Below, piece by piece: positions 53,973-63,565 of a stretch of 64,000 bases of DNA (its first letter is position 1; each line of letters opens with the position of its first letter). Made by a program: the position numbers and the translations under genes. The notes beneath the pieces were generated by a model, which saw only the letters and a program-made list of their open reading frames with translations, searched no databases and was not told the origin of the DNA. The stretch is from Ruminococcus sp. (lineage in GTDB: Bacteria > Bacillota > Clostridia > Oscillospirales > Ruminococcaceae), in the NCBI GenBank assembly GCA_021200415.1, contig JAJQGO010000019.1, forward strand, positions 62,001 to 126,000, written 5' to 3'.

Positions 53973-54907
53973 AAGCACTGATTATCGGAGGCGCAGGCTT
54001 CGTGGGAGGCTATCTCATACGTGAGCTTCTCGGCGCAGGCTGGGAGGTTCACGCCACCTGTCTGCCATCTGAAAAAATCGAGGAGGACGGCTGCTCGGTT
54101 CATACTCTCGACATTCTTGAAAAGGATGCGGTTACGGCAATTTTCAACAGCCTGAAGCCTGACGTTATATTCCACCTCGCTGCGCAAAGCTCAGTTGCTC
54201 TTTCGTGGAAAAAGCCGCAGCTGACAGCGGATATAAACATCAAAGGCTCTGTAAATGTGCTGGAATCCATGCGTGACGCGGAAAAAAAGGATATGAGGAT
54301 TATTCTCATCGGTTCGGGGGAGGAGTACGGCTTCATACGTGAGGGTGCGTGCCCCATAAGCGAAAGCGAGCCTCTTAATCCCGGAAATATCTATGCCGCG
54401 ACAAAGGCTTGTCAGGGAATGCTCGGGGAAATTTATTTCCGAGCGTACAGGCTTGATGTAATCATGGTGCGCGCGTTCAATCATTCAGGGCCGGGGCAGC
54501 TGCCTATGTTCGTTATTTCCGATTTCTGCCGCCAGATTGCCGAAATCGAAAAGGGTATCCGTCAGCCGCAGATGGCTGTGGGAAATCTTTCGGCAATGCG
54601 TGATTTTACGGACGTGCGTGATGTTGTGAGAGCATATCGCCTTCTTGCCGAAAGGGGAGTCAGCGGCGAAACGTATAATGTCGGCAGAGGACAGGCTGTA
54701 GAGGTTCGGACGATTCTCGATATGGCGCTGTCTATGGCGGAATGTCCCATATCCGTGGTAAACGATCCTGCGAAAATGCGCGCCTCGGATATTCCCATAA
54801 TCGAGCCTGACGTTTCACATATTGCCAAGCATACGGGCTGGAAGGCGGAAATCTCAATGGAGCAGACTATCCGTGATACTCTCGACTATTGGCGAAGCAG
54901 AGTATAA
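53969..54907 (+). CDS. GDP-4-keto-6-deoxymannose reductase (Rmd-like SDR)
   Basis: A 312-residue SDR. NAD(P) loop IIGGAGFVGGYLIREL; catalytic Ser/Tyr/Lys region IGSGEEYG and YAATKACQG; then RAFNHSGPGQ, a mark of Rmd and Gmd-linked reductases. Combined with manC and gmd it should give GDP-D-rhamnose (4-reduction only), although GDP-6-deoxy-talose or another epimer is possible. GGAGG lies upstream, with a 4-nt overlap. Confidence 0.85.
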   Translation: MKALIIGGAGFVGGYLIRELLGAGWEVHATCLPSEKIEEDGCSVHTLDILEKDAVTAIFNSLKPDVIFHLAAQSSVALSWKKPQLTADINIKGSVNVLESMRDAEKKDMRIILIGSGEEYGFIREGACPISESEPLNPGNIYAATKACQGMLGEIYFRAYRLDVIMVRAFNHSGPGQLPMFVISDFCRQIAEIEKGIRQPQMAVGNLSAMRDFTDVRDVVRAYRLLAERGVSGETYNVGRGQAVEVRTILDMALSMAECPISVVNDPAKMRASDIPIIEPDVSHIAKHTGWKAEISMEQTIRDTLDYWRSRV

Positions 54908-54917
54908 CTAATAATAA

Positions 54918-55097
54918 TTAAGGCAACACCGCGCAAAGCACGCCTGACGGCTTTGCCGCACATTTGCTTATATATTTTCCGTCATCTTGCACAAAAACTC
55001 CTTGACATACGTTAGTATGCCTGCGTCGCTTTTATACAACCTGACGAAAAATCTAATGGCGCATCTGCACGACAACCTTTGTGCGGTGTCGCCTTAA
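54918..55097. repeat. Full copy of the dispersed palindromic repeat (180 bp)
   Basis: Starts TTAAGGCAACACCGCGCAAAG and ends CTTTGTGCGGTGTCGCCTTAA: 19-21 base inverted termini. Inside, CGTCA and TGACG arms plus the hairpin CATAC-GTTA-GTATG (55010) lie around a centre with TTGACATACG. It has no coding capacity. It sits between the reductase stop (54907) and the coiled-coil gene. Confidence 0.85.
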
Positions 55098-55122
55098 AAA
55101 TAAAACAAAGAGGAGGATATAT

Positions 55123-55473
55123 ATGTTTGGATGTAGATTAACAAACGATAAGATGAAAGCCTACAGCGGCAAGAGTAAGGGCGCATTCAAAACGTCCGCA
55201 GATCTGGAGGCGTTCGGAAAAAAGCAGAATGAAGCAAATGAGCTTCTGGCTACAAACATAAACGACCTGATAAAGCGTGTGTGCGCACTTGAGGATCAGA
55301 AGCTCAGGGACGCAGAGATTATAAAGAAGCTTGCTCTGGAGCTTTCTGCGGCAAAATCCGAAATCGACCGTCTGAAGCTGACAGCAAAGCTCAACACAAA
55401 CGCTATCGACAGACTCAGCGGCGTACAGAATTCATCCTCGTCTGATGACACCTCATCCGGCGGCACGGAGTAG
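55123..55473 (+). CDS. Coiled-coil hypothetical protein
   Basis: A 116-residue protein starting at ATG 55123 after AGAGGAGG. Residues 35-95 form a probable coiled coil (ANELLATNINDLIKRVCALEDQ, then leucine heptads). The tail is Ser/Asp/Thr-rich. I do not recognise a family. It is bracketed by two full copies of the palindromic repeat. No promoter was clear upstream except inside the repeat (TTGACA at 55000). Confidence 0.7.
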   Translation: MFGCRLTNDKMKAYSGKSKGAFKTSADLEAFGKKQNEANELLATNINDLIKRVCALEDQKLRDAEIIKKLALELSAAKSEIDRLKLTAKLNTNAIDRLSGVQNSSSSDDTSSGGTE

Positions 55474-55485
55474 GAAGCTGTTGTC

Positions 55486-55663
55486 TTAAGGCAGCACCGC
55501 ACAAAGCACGCTTAATGGCTTTGCCGCACATCTACTTGCCAATTTTCGCCATCTTTCGCAAAAATTTTTTGACATACGTCAGTATGCCTGCAAAATTTTT
55601 GTTGCATCTGACGAAAATATGGACTTCGTATCTGCACGACAATCTTTGTGCGGTGCTGCCTAA
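55486..55663. repeat. Second full copy of the dispersed palindromic repeat (178 bp)
   Basis: Same orientation as the 54918 copy, TTAAGGCAGCACCGCACAAAG to CTTTGTGCGGTGCTGCCTAA. The central hairpin CATAC-GTCA-GTATG and outer arms CGACGAAAAT/ATTTTCG.. are kept although the sequence between them differs. It lies 12 bases after the coiled-coil gene. Confidence 0.85.
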
Positions 55664-55714
55664 AAATGCACAAAAAAGCCTGCGAAAATATAACAGACTT
55701 TATTTGTTTTATAC

Positions 55715-55743
55715 TTGACATTGCTGAAAAAAGGTTATATAAT
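55715..55743 (+). promoter_or_regulatory. Perfect sigma-A promoter of the ATP synthase operon
   Basis: TTGACA 55715-55720, a 17-bp spacer, TATAAT 55738-55743, 136 bases before atpB. Confidence 0.92.
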
Positions 55744-55796
55744 AAAACCGTAAGCAATGGTTTACACAGCTCTATTGCAGTAGCAGAGCGAAATCA

Positions 55797-55831
55797 ACGG
55801 AGATTTCTGCCGGGGCAGGTCTCCGTTTTTT
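55797..55831 (+). terminator. Intrinsic terminator inside the atp operon leader (attenuator)
   Basis: ACGGAGA and TCTCCGT are separated by 16 bases and followed by TTTTTT. It stands between the promoter and atpB. An earlier inverted pair (GCAAT/ATTGC, 55754-55777) could compete. Readthrough must occur for atp expression. Confidence 0.65.
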
Positions 55832-55878
55832 GCTGAATTTCTAAATATTACGATTTTTTTCGCAAAGAAGGTGTTAAA

Positions 55879-56556
55879 ATGAACGATCTTGCTGAAAAGC
55901 TTATGGAAGAGCTTGACTGTCGGGTCGCCTTCAAAATCGGCGGAGTTATCCCCGTCCCCGAATCAGCTGTTATTTCATGGGTGATAATCGCCGTTCTCGC
56001 ACTGGTTTCCATTATTTTCGTGCGGAAGCTCAAAACCGTTCCCACCGGTTCGCAGTGCCTTATCGAAATCGGCATAAACTGGCTCAATAACTTCTTTCTG
56101 GAGATTCTTGGGCCGAGAGGGAAAAAATATCTTCCCATTCTGGAAACGCTCATCATCTACATCGGCGCTTCAAATATTGTGGGACTTTTCGGTCTGCGTC
56201 CCCCGACAAAGGATCTTGGCGTAACCGCGACACTCGCGATAATTGCCATAATTCTCATACAGTACGCGGGCATACGTGAAAAGGGTACAAAGGGCTGGCT
56301 CAGAAGCTTCAAGGAGCCTATGGCAGTTATGCTGCCCCTTAATATTCTCGAGCTGTTTATAAAGCCGCTTTCCCTTTGTATGCGACTTTTCGGAAACGTT
56401 CTGGGCGCATTCGTTGTTATGGAGCTTATTAAGCTCGTAGTGCCTGTGGGAATCCCCGTCGTGTTCAGCTTCTACTTCGATGTGTTCGACGGTCTTATTC
56501 AGGCATATGTATTTGTGTTCCTTACTTCGCTTTTCATGGCGGAAGCGATGGAATAA
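55879..56556 (+). CDS. atpB: ATP synthase F0 subunit a
   Basis: A 225-residue membrane protein with about six helices. The essential Arg is in SLCMRLFGNVLGAFVV, the proton half-channel helix; FVFLTSLFMAEAME is the last helix. It forms the half-channels next to the c-ring. AAGGTG precedes the ATG. No atpI precedes it. Confidence 0.95.
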   Translation: MNDLAEKLMEELDCRVAFKIGGVIPVPESAVISWVIIAVLALVSIIFVRKLKTVPTGSQCLIEIGINWLNNFFLEILGPRGKKYLPILETLIIYIGASNIVGLFGLRPPTKDLGVTATLAIIAIILIQYAGIREKGTKGWLRSFKEPMAVMLPLNILELFIKPLSLCMRLFGNVLGAFVVMELIKLVVPVGIPVVFSFYFDVFDGLIQAYVFVFLTSLFMAEAME

Positions 56557-56605
56557 AGGCAATACCGCACAGCTGTTACAGCAATTGATGTGCGGAGATG
56601 CCAAA
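56556..56605. repeat. Short inverted repeat resembling the dispersed element, between atpB and atpE
   Basis: GGCAATACCGCACA and TGTGCGGAGATGCC are imperfect inverted arms (11 of 14 paired) around a 17-base loop containing AGCTGTTACAGC. The termini TAAAGGCAATACCGCAC match the family, but the centre does not. Confidence 0.5.
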
Positions 56606-56633
56606 ACCAATTTTCAACAGGAGGATTTTAATT

Positions 56634-56855
56634 ATGGGATCAATAGCATTGGGAGCAGCGATCGCTGTACTCACAGGAATAGGCGCAGGTATCGGTATCG
56701 GTCTTGCTACATCTAAGGCAACAGAGTCTATCGCACGTCAGCCGGAGGCTAAGGGCGATATAAACAAGGCGCTCCTTCTCGGATGCGCACTTGCCGAAGC
56801 AACAGCTATTTACGGCTTCGTTATCGCTCTCCTTATCATACTGTTCCTTGGATAA
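56634..56855 (+). CDS. atpE: ATP synthase F0 subunit c
   Basis: A 73-residue hairpin of two helices, starting at ATG 56634 after CAGGAGG. Polar loop ARQPEAKGDINK. The ion carboxylate is Glu in LAEATAIYGF. Sodium-ring positions (Gln in helix 1, Ser after the Glu) are Ile and Ala here, so proton coupling is more likely than Na+; this is inference. It forms the c-ring. Confidence 0.95.
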   Translation: MGSIALGAAIAVLTGIGAGIGIGLATSKATESIARQPEAKGDINKALLLGCALAEATAIYGFVIALLIILFLG

Positions 56856-56929
56856 TAACCGATTATACGCATAAACCGCCCCGAAGCCGCTTTGAGCTTC
56901 GGCGGCGGTCATAACAGGAGGACAGATTC

Positions 56930-57430
56930 ATGCTGGATATTGATATTTGGAATTTTATCTGGGCAATTGTCAATATTGCCATTTTATTTGTTGTGCTCAG
57001 AATCTTCCTATTCAAACCAATTAACAAAATCATGGACGAACGCACAAAGTCCATTCAGAACGATATTGACTCGGCTCAGAAATCACGGGAAGAGGCTGAG
57101 GAGCTTAAAACTGAGTACACTCAGACTCTCGCTGACGCAAAGGCTGAGGCTCAGCAGATTATCGTAAAGGCGCGGGAGGAGGCTTCCGCCGCTAAACAGG
57201 AAATGATCAGCAGCTCCGAGGAAGAGGCAAGACAGATTATAGATACGGCAAACAAAACTATCGAAAACGAACGCAAAAGAGCTATGCAGGAGGCACAGTC
57301 GCACGTTGCCGACCTTGCTATAGCTGCGGCTTCTAAAATAATCGGCGAGAATGTGGACGATGAGAAAAACCGCCGCCTCGTTGATGATTTTCTTGCGGAA
57401 GAGGGTGCATTGAATAATGAGGGAGAATAA
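56930..57430 (+). CDS. atpF: ATP synthase F0 subunit b
   Basis: A 166-residue protein. One N-terminal helix (residues 5-27, [21 protein letters not shown]), then a long charged helical stalk ([24 protein letters not shown]). It is the peripheral stalk. It overlaps the atpHA fusion by 14 nt. GGAGG precedes the ATG. Confidence 0.95.
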   Translation: MLDIDIWNFIWAIVNIAILFVVLRIFLFKPINKIMDERTKSIQNDIDSAQKSREEAEELKTEYTQTLADAKAEAQQIIVKAREEASAAKQEMISSSEEEARQIIDTANKTIENERKRAMQEAQSHVADLAIAAASKIIGENVDDEKNRRLVDDFLAEEGALNNEGE

Positions 57431-59465
57431 CAGGGAGTATATCAAATATCTGGTGCGAAAGGAAATTCCGCTGTCAACTGTTGACGAGACAAAGCGGATT
57501 CTTTCGGCTTGCAGCGACCTCCCCGACACGCTTAACAATCCTGTCGTAACCGATGAGGAAAAGCATGGCATTATACGTCAGCTCTTTCCGGAGGAAATGC
57601 AACAGCTCATTTTCAGCGTGTGCGACGACGGAGCTGTGGGCAGGCTTGGGGAAATTTTAGATGAATATACCGAGCTTTGCATTGAGCGTCAGGGCAGCAT
57701 AAGAGCTGTGGTGCGCTATGTTACGCCTCTCACGGAATCCCAGCAGGAGGATATGAAAGCCTTTATCAAGGAAAAGTTCAACAGGGAGGACGTTAATATC
57801 GAATATCGCTGCGACCCTGATATTATCGGGGGATTTATCCTTAACGCAGGCGATTTCGAGTACGACAAAAGCTACCGCACAAGTCTCAGACTTATGCGAG
57901 AAAGCCTGAAAAACCGCGCGGAATCAAGCTCTGATGAGGAGTCGTTCGCGGACATCGGCACAGATGACAGCTCAAAAAGGGCAAGCGATATTATTTCCGT
58001 CCTCAAGAGCGAGGTAGATGATTTCGACCGCAAATCCGGCGTAACCGAAACAGGCTACGTAACACGTCTCGGCGATGGCATTGCTATGGTTCACGGCATG
58101 AATCACGTCATGTATGGCGAGCTTGTCGAGTTTGAAACGGGCATTCGCGGAATCGTTCAGAATATCGAAACAAAGTCTGTGGGAATCGTGCTTCTCGGCA
58201 GCGATCATGGACTTACGGAAGGCTCTACCGTTATACGCACGGGCAAGCGTGCAGGCATCGGTGTCAGCGACAAGCTCCTCGGCAGAGTTGTAGACGCTCT
58301 TGGCGCGCCTATTGACGGTCTGGGCAGCATACGTGCCGACGATTACTTCCCCATTGAGCGTGAAGCTCCCGGCGTAATCGAGCGTAAATCCGTCAGCGTT
58401 CCGCTTCAGACGGGTATTCTTGCCATAGATTCTATGTTCCCTATCGGCAGAGGTCAGCGTGAGCTTATTATCGGCGACCGCCAGACGGGTAAGACGTCTA
58501 TTGCCGTTGATACTATTATAAATCAGAAGGGACAGGACGTTATCTGCGTCTATGTGGCAATCGGTCAGAAGGCATCAACCGTGGCAAAGGTTGTGAATAC
58601 ACTGAAAACCTACGGAGCTATGGATTACTCAATCGTTGTTTCCGCCTCCGCAAGCGACCCTGCCCCCTTCCAGTACATCGCCCCCTATTCGGGTACGGCT
58701 ATGGCTGAATATTTCATGTCCAAGGGCAAGGACGTTCTCATCGTGTACGACGATCTCTCAAAGCACGCCGTTGCCTATCGTGCAATGTCGCTTCTGCTTC
58801 ACAGACCCCCGGGACGTGAGGCTTACCCCGGCGACGTATTCTATCTCCATTCAAGACTTCTCGAGCGCTCAAGCCGTCTTGACGACGAGCATGGCGGCGG
58901 ATCTCTTACGGCTCTCCCCATAATTGAAACTCTTGCGGGAGATGTTTCCGCGTACATCCCCACAAACGTCATTTCCATAACGGACGGTCAGATTTACCTC
59001 GAAAGCGAGCTGTTCTTCTCAGGCGTCCGTCCTGCCGTAAATGTGGGACTTTCCGTATCGCGTGTAGGCGGTGCGGCTCAGACAAAGGCAATGAAACAGG
59101 TTTCGGGAACTCTCCGTATCGACCTTGCGCAGTTCAAGGAAATGGAAATCTTCACGCAGTTTTCTTCCGACCTCGACCCTGCGACAACAGAGCTGCTCAA
59201 TCACGGTCATATGCTGACGGAGCTTCTGAAGCAGCCTCTTTACAACCCGATCCCGCACAGCGAACAGGTGGTGCTTCTTTATGGGGCAACACACGGCTTC
59301 TTTGATGATGTTCCCGTAACCGGTCTGCGGAGCTTCAGGGAAAATCTCATGGGCTATATAAAAACCTTCGCGTCTGATATATTGCGGGATATTGACGAGA
59401 AAAAAATCCTTGACGACGATATGTGCAAGCGCATGGAGAAGGTTATCAGGGATTTCAAGAGCTAA
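57417..59465 (+). CDS. ATP synthase delta-alpha fusion protein
   Basis: A 682-residue single ORF with no stop. Residues 1-165 match the delta subunit (peripheral stalk cap): [64 protein letters not shown]. An acidic linker (about 168-187) follows. Residues 188-682 match the alpha subunit: [28 protein letters not shown], Walker A GDRQTGKT at 353-360, then [13 protein letters not shown] and [25 protein letters not shown]. The delta part lacks the first family helix partly. No separate atpH or atpA exists in the operon, so this protein must replace both. It overlaps atpF by 14 nt, and atpG follows by 15 bases. Confidence 0.92.
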   Translation: MRENNREYIKYLVRKEIPLSTVDETKRILSACSDLPDTLNNPVVTDEEKHGIIRQLFPEEMQQLIFSVCDDGAVGRLGEILDEYTELCIERQGSIRAVVRYVTPLTESQQEDMKAFIKEKFNREDVNIEYRCDPDIIGGFILNAGDFEYDKSYRTSLRLMRESLKNRAESSSDEESFADIGTDDSSKRASDIISVLKSEVDDFDRKSGVTETGYVTRLGDGIAMVHGMNHVMYGELVEFETGIRGIVQNIETKSVGIVLLGSDHGLTEGSTVIRTGKRAGIGVSDKLLGRVVDALGAPIDGLGSIRADDYFPIEREAPGVIERKSVSVPLQTGILAIDSMFPIGRGQRELIIGDRQTGKTSIAVDTIINQKGQDVICVYVAIGQKASTVAKVVNTLKTYGAMDYSIVVSASASDPAPFQYIAPYSGTAMAEYFMSKGKDVLIVYDDLSKHAVAYRAMSLLLHRPPGREAYPGDVFYLHSRLLERSSRLDDEHGGGSLTALPIIETLAGDVSAYIPTNVISITDGQIYLESELFFSGVRPAVNVGLSVSRVGGAAQTKAMKQVSGTLRIDLAQFKEMEIFTQFSSDLDPATTELLNHGHMLTELLKQPLYNPIPHSEQVVLLYGATHGFFDDVPVTGLRSFRENLMGYIKTFASDILRDIDEKKILDDDMCKRMEKVIRDFKS

Positions 59466-59480
59466 GGCAGGTGAAGTTCT

Positions 59481-60389
59481 GTGGCTAATATGAAAGAAAT
59501 TCGCGAGAGAATCGCAAGTATTCAGCAGATTTTGAAAATCACCAACGCCATGTATCTCATGTCGTCGTCGAAGCTGAAAAAGGCACGCAAGGCTCACGAG
59601 AATACAAGACCCTACTTCGATAAGCTTCAGGAAACGCTGGAGGATATTCTCGAGCATACTCCCCATACACGCCAGACGTATTTCGACAGGCGTTCGCATA
59701 TCCCCGAGGAACAGCGAAAGAAAGGCTTCGTTATAATTACCGCGGACAAGGGACTTTGCGGAAGCTATAACCATAACGTCATAAAGCTTGCGGAACAGGA
59801 GCTGAAAAAGGCTTTCGCAAATAACTGCTACATCTTCGTTCTCGGAGAGGTGGGCAGGCATTACTTCATGAGCCGCAACAATGAGATTGACCACTCCACT
59901 ATTGACGGAGAATTTCTCTATACAACGCAGAATCCCACACTCTACAGGGCAAGGGAAATTGCGGAGATAGTTCTCGACAGATTCGATAAAAAGGAGCTTG
60001 ACGAGGTTTATCTCATCTATACCTACATGAAGGGAAATGAGTTTGAGCCGAAAACTGTCAGACTTCTCCCCTTTGAGCGAAAGCATTTCGGCGTTGACAA
60101 GAAGGACGGTACTCTCAAAAAGCTCCCGAAGGCGTCGTTCCTGCCCTCACCGGAGGAGGTTATGAACTATCTCATACCGAACTACGCAAAGGGACTTATC
60201 TACGGAGCTATGGTTGAGGCGTTCTGCTGCGAGCAGCAGGCACGCATGACGGCTATGGATGCCGCGTCAAACAGCGCAAGAGATATGATAAAGGATCTCT
60301 CCCTCATGTATAACCGTGCAAGACAGGCGGCTATAACTCAGGAAATAACTGAGGTTGCGGGCGGAGCTAACGCAATGGGCGATGAGTAA
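59481..60389 (+). CDS. atpG: ATP synthase F1 subunit gamma
   Basis: A 302-residue protein. N-terminal helix EIRERIASIQQILKITNAMYLMSSSKLKKA and C-terminal helix AMTAMDAASNSARDMIKDLSLMYNRARQAAITQEITEVAGGANA form the rotor coiled coil. KGFVIITADKGLCGSYN is the family Rossmann region. The start is GTG 59481 after AGGTGAAG; ATG at 59490 is an alternative. Confidence 0.95.
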   Translation: MANMKEIRERIASIQQILKITNAMYLMSSSKLKKARKAHENTRPYFDKLQETLEDILEHTPHTRQTYFDRRSHIPEEQRKKGFVIITADKGLCGSYNHNVIKLAEQELKKAFANNCYIFVLGEVGRHYFMSRNNEIDHSTIDGEFLYTTQNPTLYRAREIAEIVLDRFDKKELDEVYLIYTYMKGNEFEPKTVRLLPFERKHFGVDKKDGTLKKLPKASFLPSPEEVMNYLIPNYAKGLIYGAMVEAFCCEQQARMTAMDAASNSARDMIKDLSLMYNRARQAAITQEITEVAGGANAMGDE

Positions 60390-60422
60390 TTTTCTCAAAA
60401 TTCCGGAAAGGAGTTACTTTAA

Positions 60423-61823
<1,401 letters not shown>

Positions 61824-61835
61824 GGAGGCGCTGTC

Positions 61836-62246
61836 ATGGCTAAAACCTTCCACCTTGAAATAATCGCAAGCGACCGAGTTTTCTTTGAGGGCGAATGCGA
61901 GCATCTCGTTGTGACTGCTCTTGACGGACTTCTGGGAATCCTTTCGGGTCATGAGCCTCTTGTAACCTCTCTGCCCACAGGTGAGCTGAAATACATGACT
62001 GACGGGAAGTGGCACTACGCCGCAATTTCCGAAGGGTTTATGGAGGTTATGCCGGATTTCGCCATAATTCTTGCGGATTACTGTGAGCTGCCGGAGGAAA
62101 TTGACGTTAAGCGTGCCGAGGAGGCAAAAAAGCGTGCCGAGGAGAAGCTCCGCCACAAGCAGAGCATTATGGAGTATTATCACACTCAGGCTGCGCTGAA
62201 CAAGGCAATGAACAGATTAAAGGTATCGCAGAAGCATTTTAAATAA
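61836..62246 (+). CDS. atpC: ATP synthase F1 subunit epsilon
   Basis: A 136-residue protein. The beta-sandwich part (FHLEIIASDRVFFEGECEHLVVTALDG, then GLLGILSGHEPLVTSLPTGEL) is normal, followed by the two-helix tail (RAEEAKKRAEEKLRHKQS). It inhibits hydrolysis when extended. It ends the operon with a terminator eight bases later. Confidence 0.95.
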   Translation: MAKTFHLEIIASDRVFFEGECEHLVVTALDGLLGILSGHEPLVTSLPTGELKYMTDGKWHYAAISEGFMEVMPDFAIILADYCELPEEIDVKRAEEAKKRAEEKLRHKQSIMEYYHTQAALNKAMNRLKVSQKHFK

Positions 62247-62253
62247 GATTAAC

Positions 62254-62282
62254 AAAAAAGCACGCCATATGGCGTGCTTTTT
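62254..62282 (+). terminator. Intrinsic terminator of the atp operon
   Basis: AAAAAAGCACGCC, ATAT, GGCGTGCTTTTT. It closely resembles the secDF terminator. Confidence 0.9.
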
Positions 62283-62300
62283 CTATTATGATATGATATA

Positions 62301-62966
62301 TTATTGCTTTGTAAGCTCAAGAGTGCTGCCGGAATTTTCAGTAAGTGTGAGCGTATCTCCGTCAATTTCGTATTCACAGATTGCGTCCTCTTCGGATTCA
62401 AATTCAAAGAATTCAACACCCTCGCCTGTGAATTCTACCGTTTCTCCGTCAGCCTTGTATTCGCAGATTTGCAGATTCAGATAAAGCAGCTCACCGTCTA
62501 TAGTCATTGTGAAATCCGCGTCAATCTCGCTGAATGTTGACGTAAGCTCGTCATAGAGGTCGCCGCCGACAAGTGTATATTCGCCGTCAATTGAATCCTC
62601 ATCAGCGTCGCCGATTCTTTCAACCTCGAGAAGAAGCATTTCCTCATCTGCGCCGTCGTCCTCATCCATAGTAACGCTGAGAGTTGTACCGTCGTATTCC
62701 GAATCGAAGGTCACTGTGGAAACTATAAAGTTCTGATCCTCATCGAAATACATGATAGACGAATAGTCAGCTGAAAGCACGACTGTATTGTCCTCCTCAA
62801 AGCAGAAGCTGCCGCCCAGATCCTCGTTATACCATCTGCCGATAAGGGCTTCATCTATGTCACTGGATTTGCTTTCGGATTCGCTGTCAGTTTTTCCGTC
62901 TCCGCAGCCTGTCATTGCTGCAGCCAATGCTGTACAGGAAAGTAAAATTGCAAGAAGCTTTTTCAT
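62301..62966 (-). CDS. Lipoprotein with acidic linker and beta-rich domain
   Basis: A 221-residue protein with the lipobox MTGCGDG (lipid Cys at residue 21). A short Ser/Asp/Glu linker is followed by ALIGRWYNEDLGGSFCFEEDN, which looks like the start of a beta-sheet (lipocalin-like) domain as in DUF5640-type Firmicute lipoproteins. Function unknown. GGAGG precedes the ATG. It is convergent with atpC. Confidence 0.75.
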   Translation of the reverse strand: MKKLLAILLSCTALAAAMTGCGDGKTDSESESKSSDIDEALIGRWYNEDLGGSFCFEEDNTVVLSADYSSIMYFDEDQNFIVSTVTFDSEYDGTTLSVTMDEDDGADEEMLLLEVERIGDADEDSIDGEYTLVGGDLYDELTSTFSEIDADFTMTIDGELLYLNLQICEYKADGETVEFTGEGVEFFEFESEEDAICEYEIDGDTLTLTENSGSTLELTKQ

Positions 62967-63032
62967 ATGTATCCTCCATAAATTCTATTCTGTGGCTCGC
63001 CGTAGAAACTTACGCGTTCAGAAATTTTCATT

Positions 63033-63113
63033 GAGCGATATCAAATATGCCACCTAAGCAGATAAAGCGCGCGAAGCAAGCGTAAACGTGATACGCCCAC
63101 AGCGGCTCGCTGC
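63033..63113. repeat. Structured repeat, copy 1
   Basis: About 81 bp: GAGCGATATCAAATATGCC, then AAGCGCGCGAAGCAAGCGT, ACGTGATACGCCC and a hairpin CAGCG-GCT-CGCTG. It matches copy 3 at about 92 percent. The whole 62967-63565 gap contains no ORF other than these repeats. Confidence 0.8.
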
Positions 63114-63232
63114 TATAATTATATCACGGCAATTTGAATTTTACAATGATTTTTCTCTTTATTCCATAATTTTTATATGTTTGACTATTTAAATAATACC
63201 TGATGACGTTTTATTTGTCTATTTTCAACATT

Positions 63233-63296
63233 CTAAGCAGATTAAGCTCGCAAAGCAAGAGTATATGTGAAACGGCAGCGGCAGCGGCTCGCTGTT
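63233..63296. repeat. Structured repeat, diverged copy 2
   Basis: About 64 bp. TAAGCAGATTAAGCTCGCAAAG and GAGTATATGTGAAACG, then CAGCG-GCT-CGCTG. The first hairpin reads CTCGC-AAA-GC-AA-GAG, keeping pairing with different bases. Confidence 0.7.
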
Positions 63297-63326
63297 GAGG
63301 AAATCGCCGGTCTTAAAATCTCTGCT

Positions 63327-63407
63327 GAGCGATAGCAAATATGCCGCCTAAGCAGATTAAGCGCGCGAAGCAAGCGTAAACGTGATACGCCCGCAGTGGC
63401 TCACTGC
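63327..63407. repeat. Structured repeat, copy 3
   Basis: About 81 bp. It differs from copy 1 at six positions, two of which exchange the C-G pair for T-A in the last hairpin: CAGTG-GCT-CACTG. Confidence 0.8.
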
Positions 63408-63565
63408 CGCAAAATGCTGTATTTCAACAGCAAAAATTGTGCAGATATACAAAATTGAAAATAATTTTTTTCTTATTCAACGTCTGAGCGTTGAATTTGA
63501 CCTCTTTTCAGCCCTCTTATGAACGGTGCTTATCCGTCATGGACTACTGAAAGGAGGTTTTATTT

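Noticed and set aside
56634-56855. Sodium-coupled ATP synthase
   Set aside because: The c subunit lacks the helix-1 Gln and the Ser after the ion Glu that form the Na+ site, so proton coupling is favoured.
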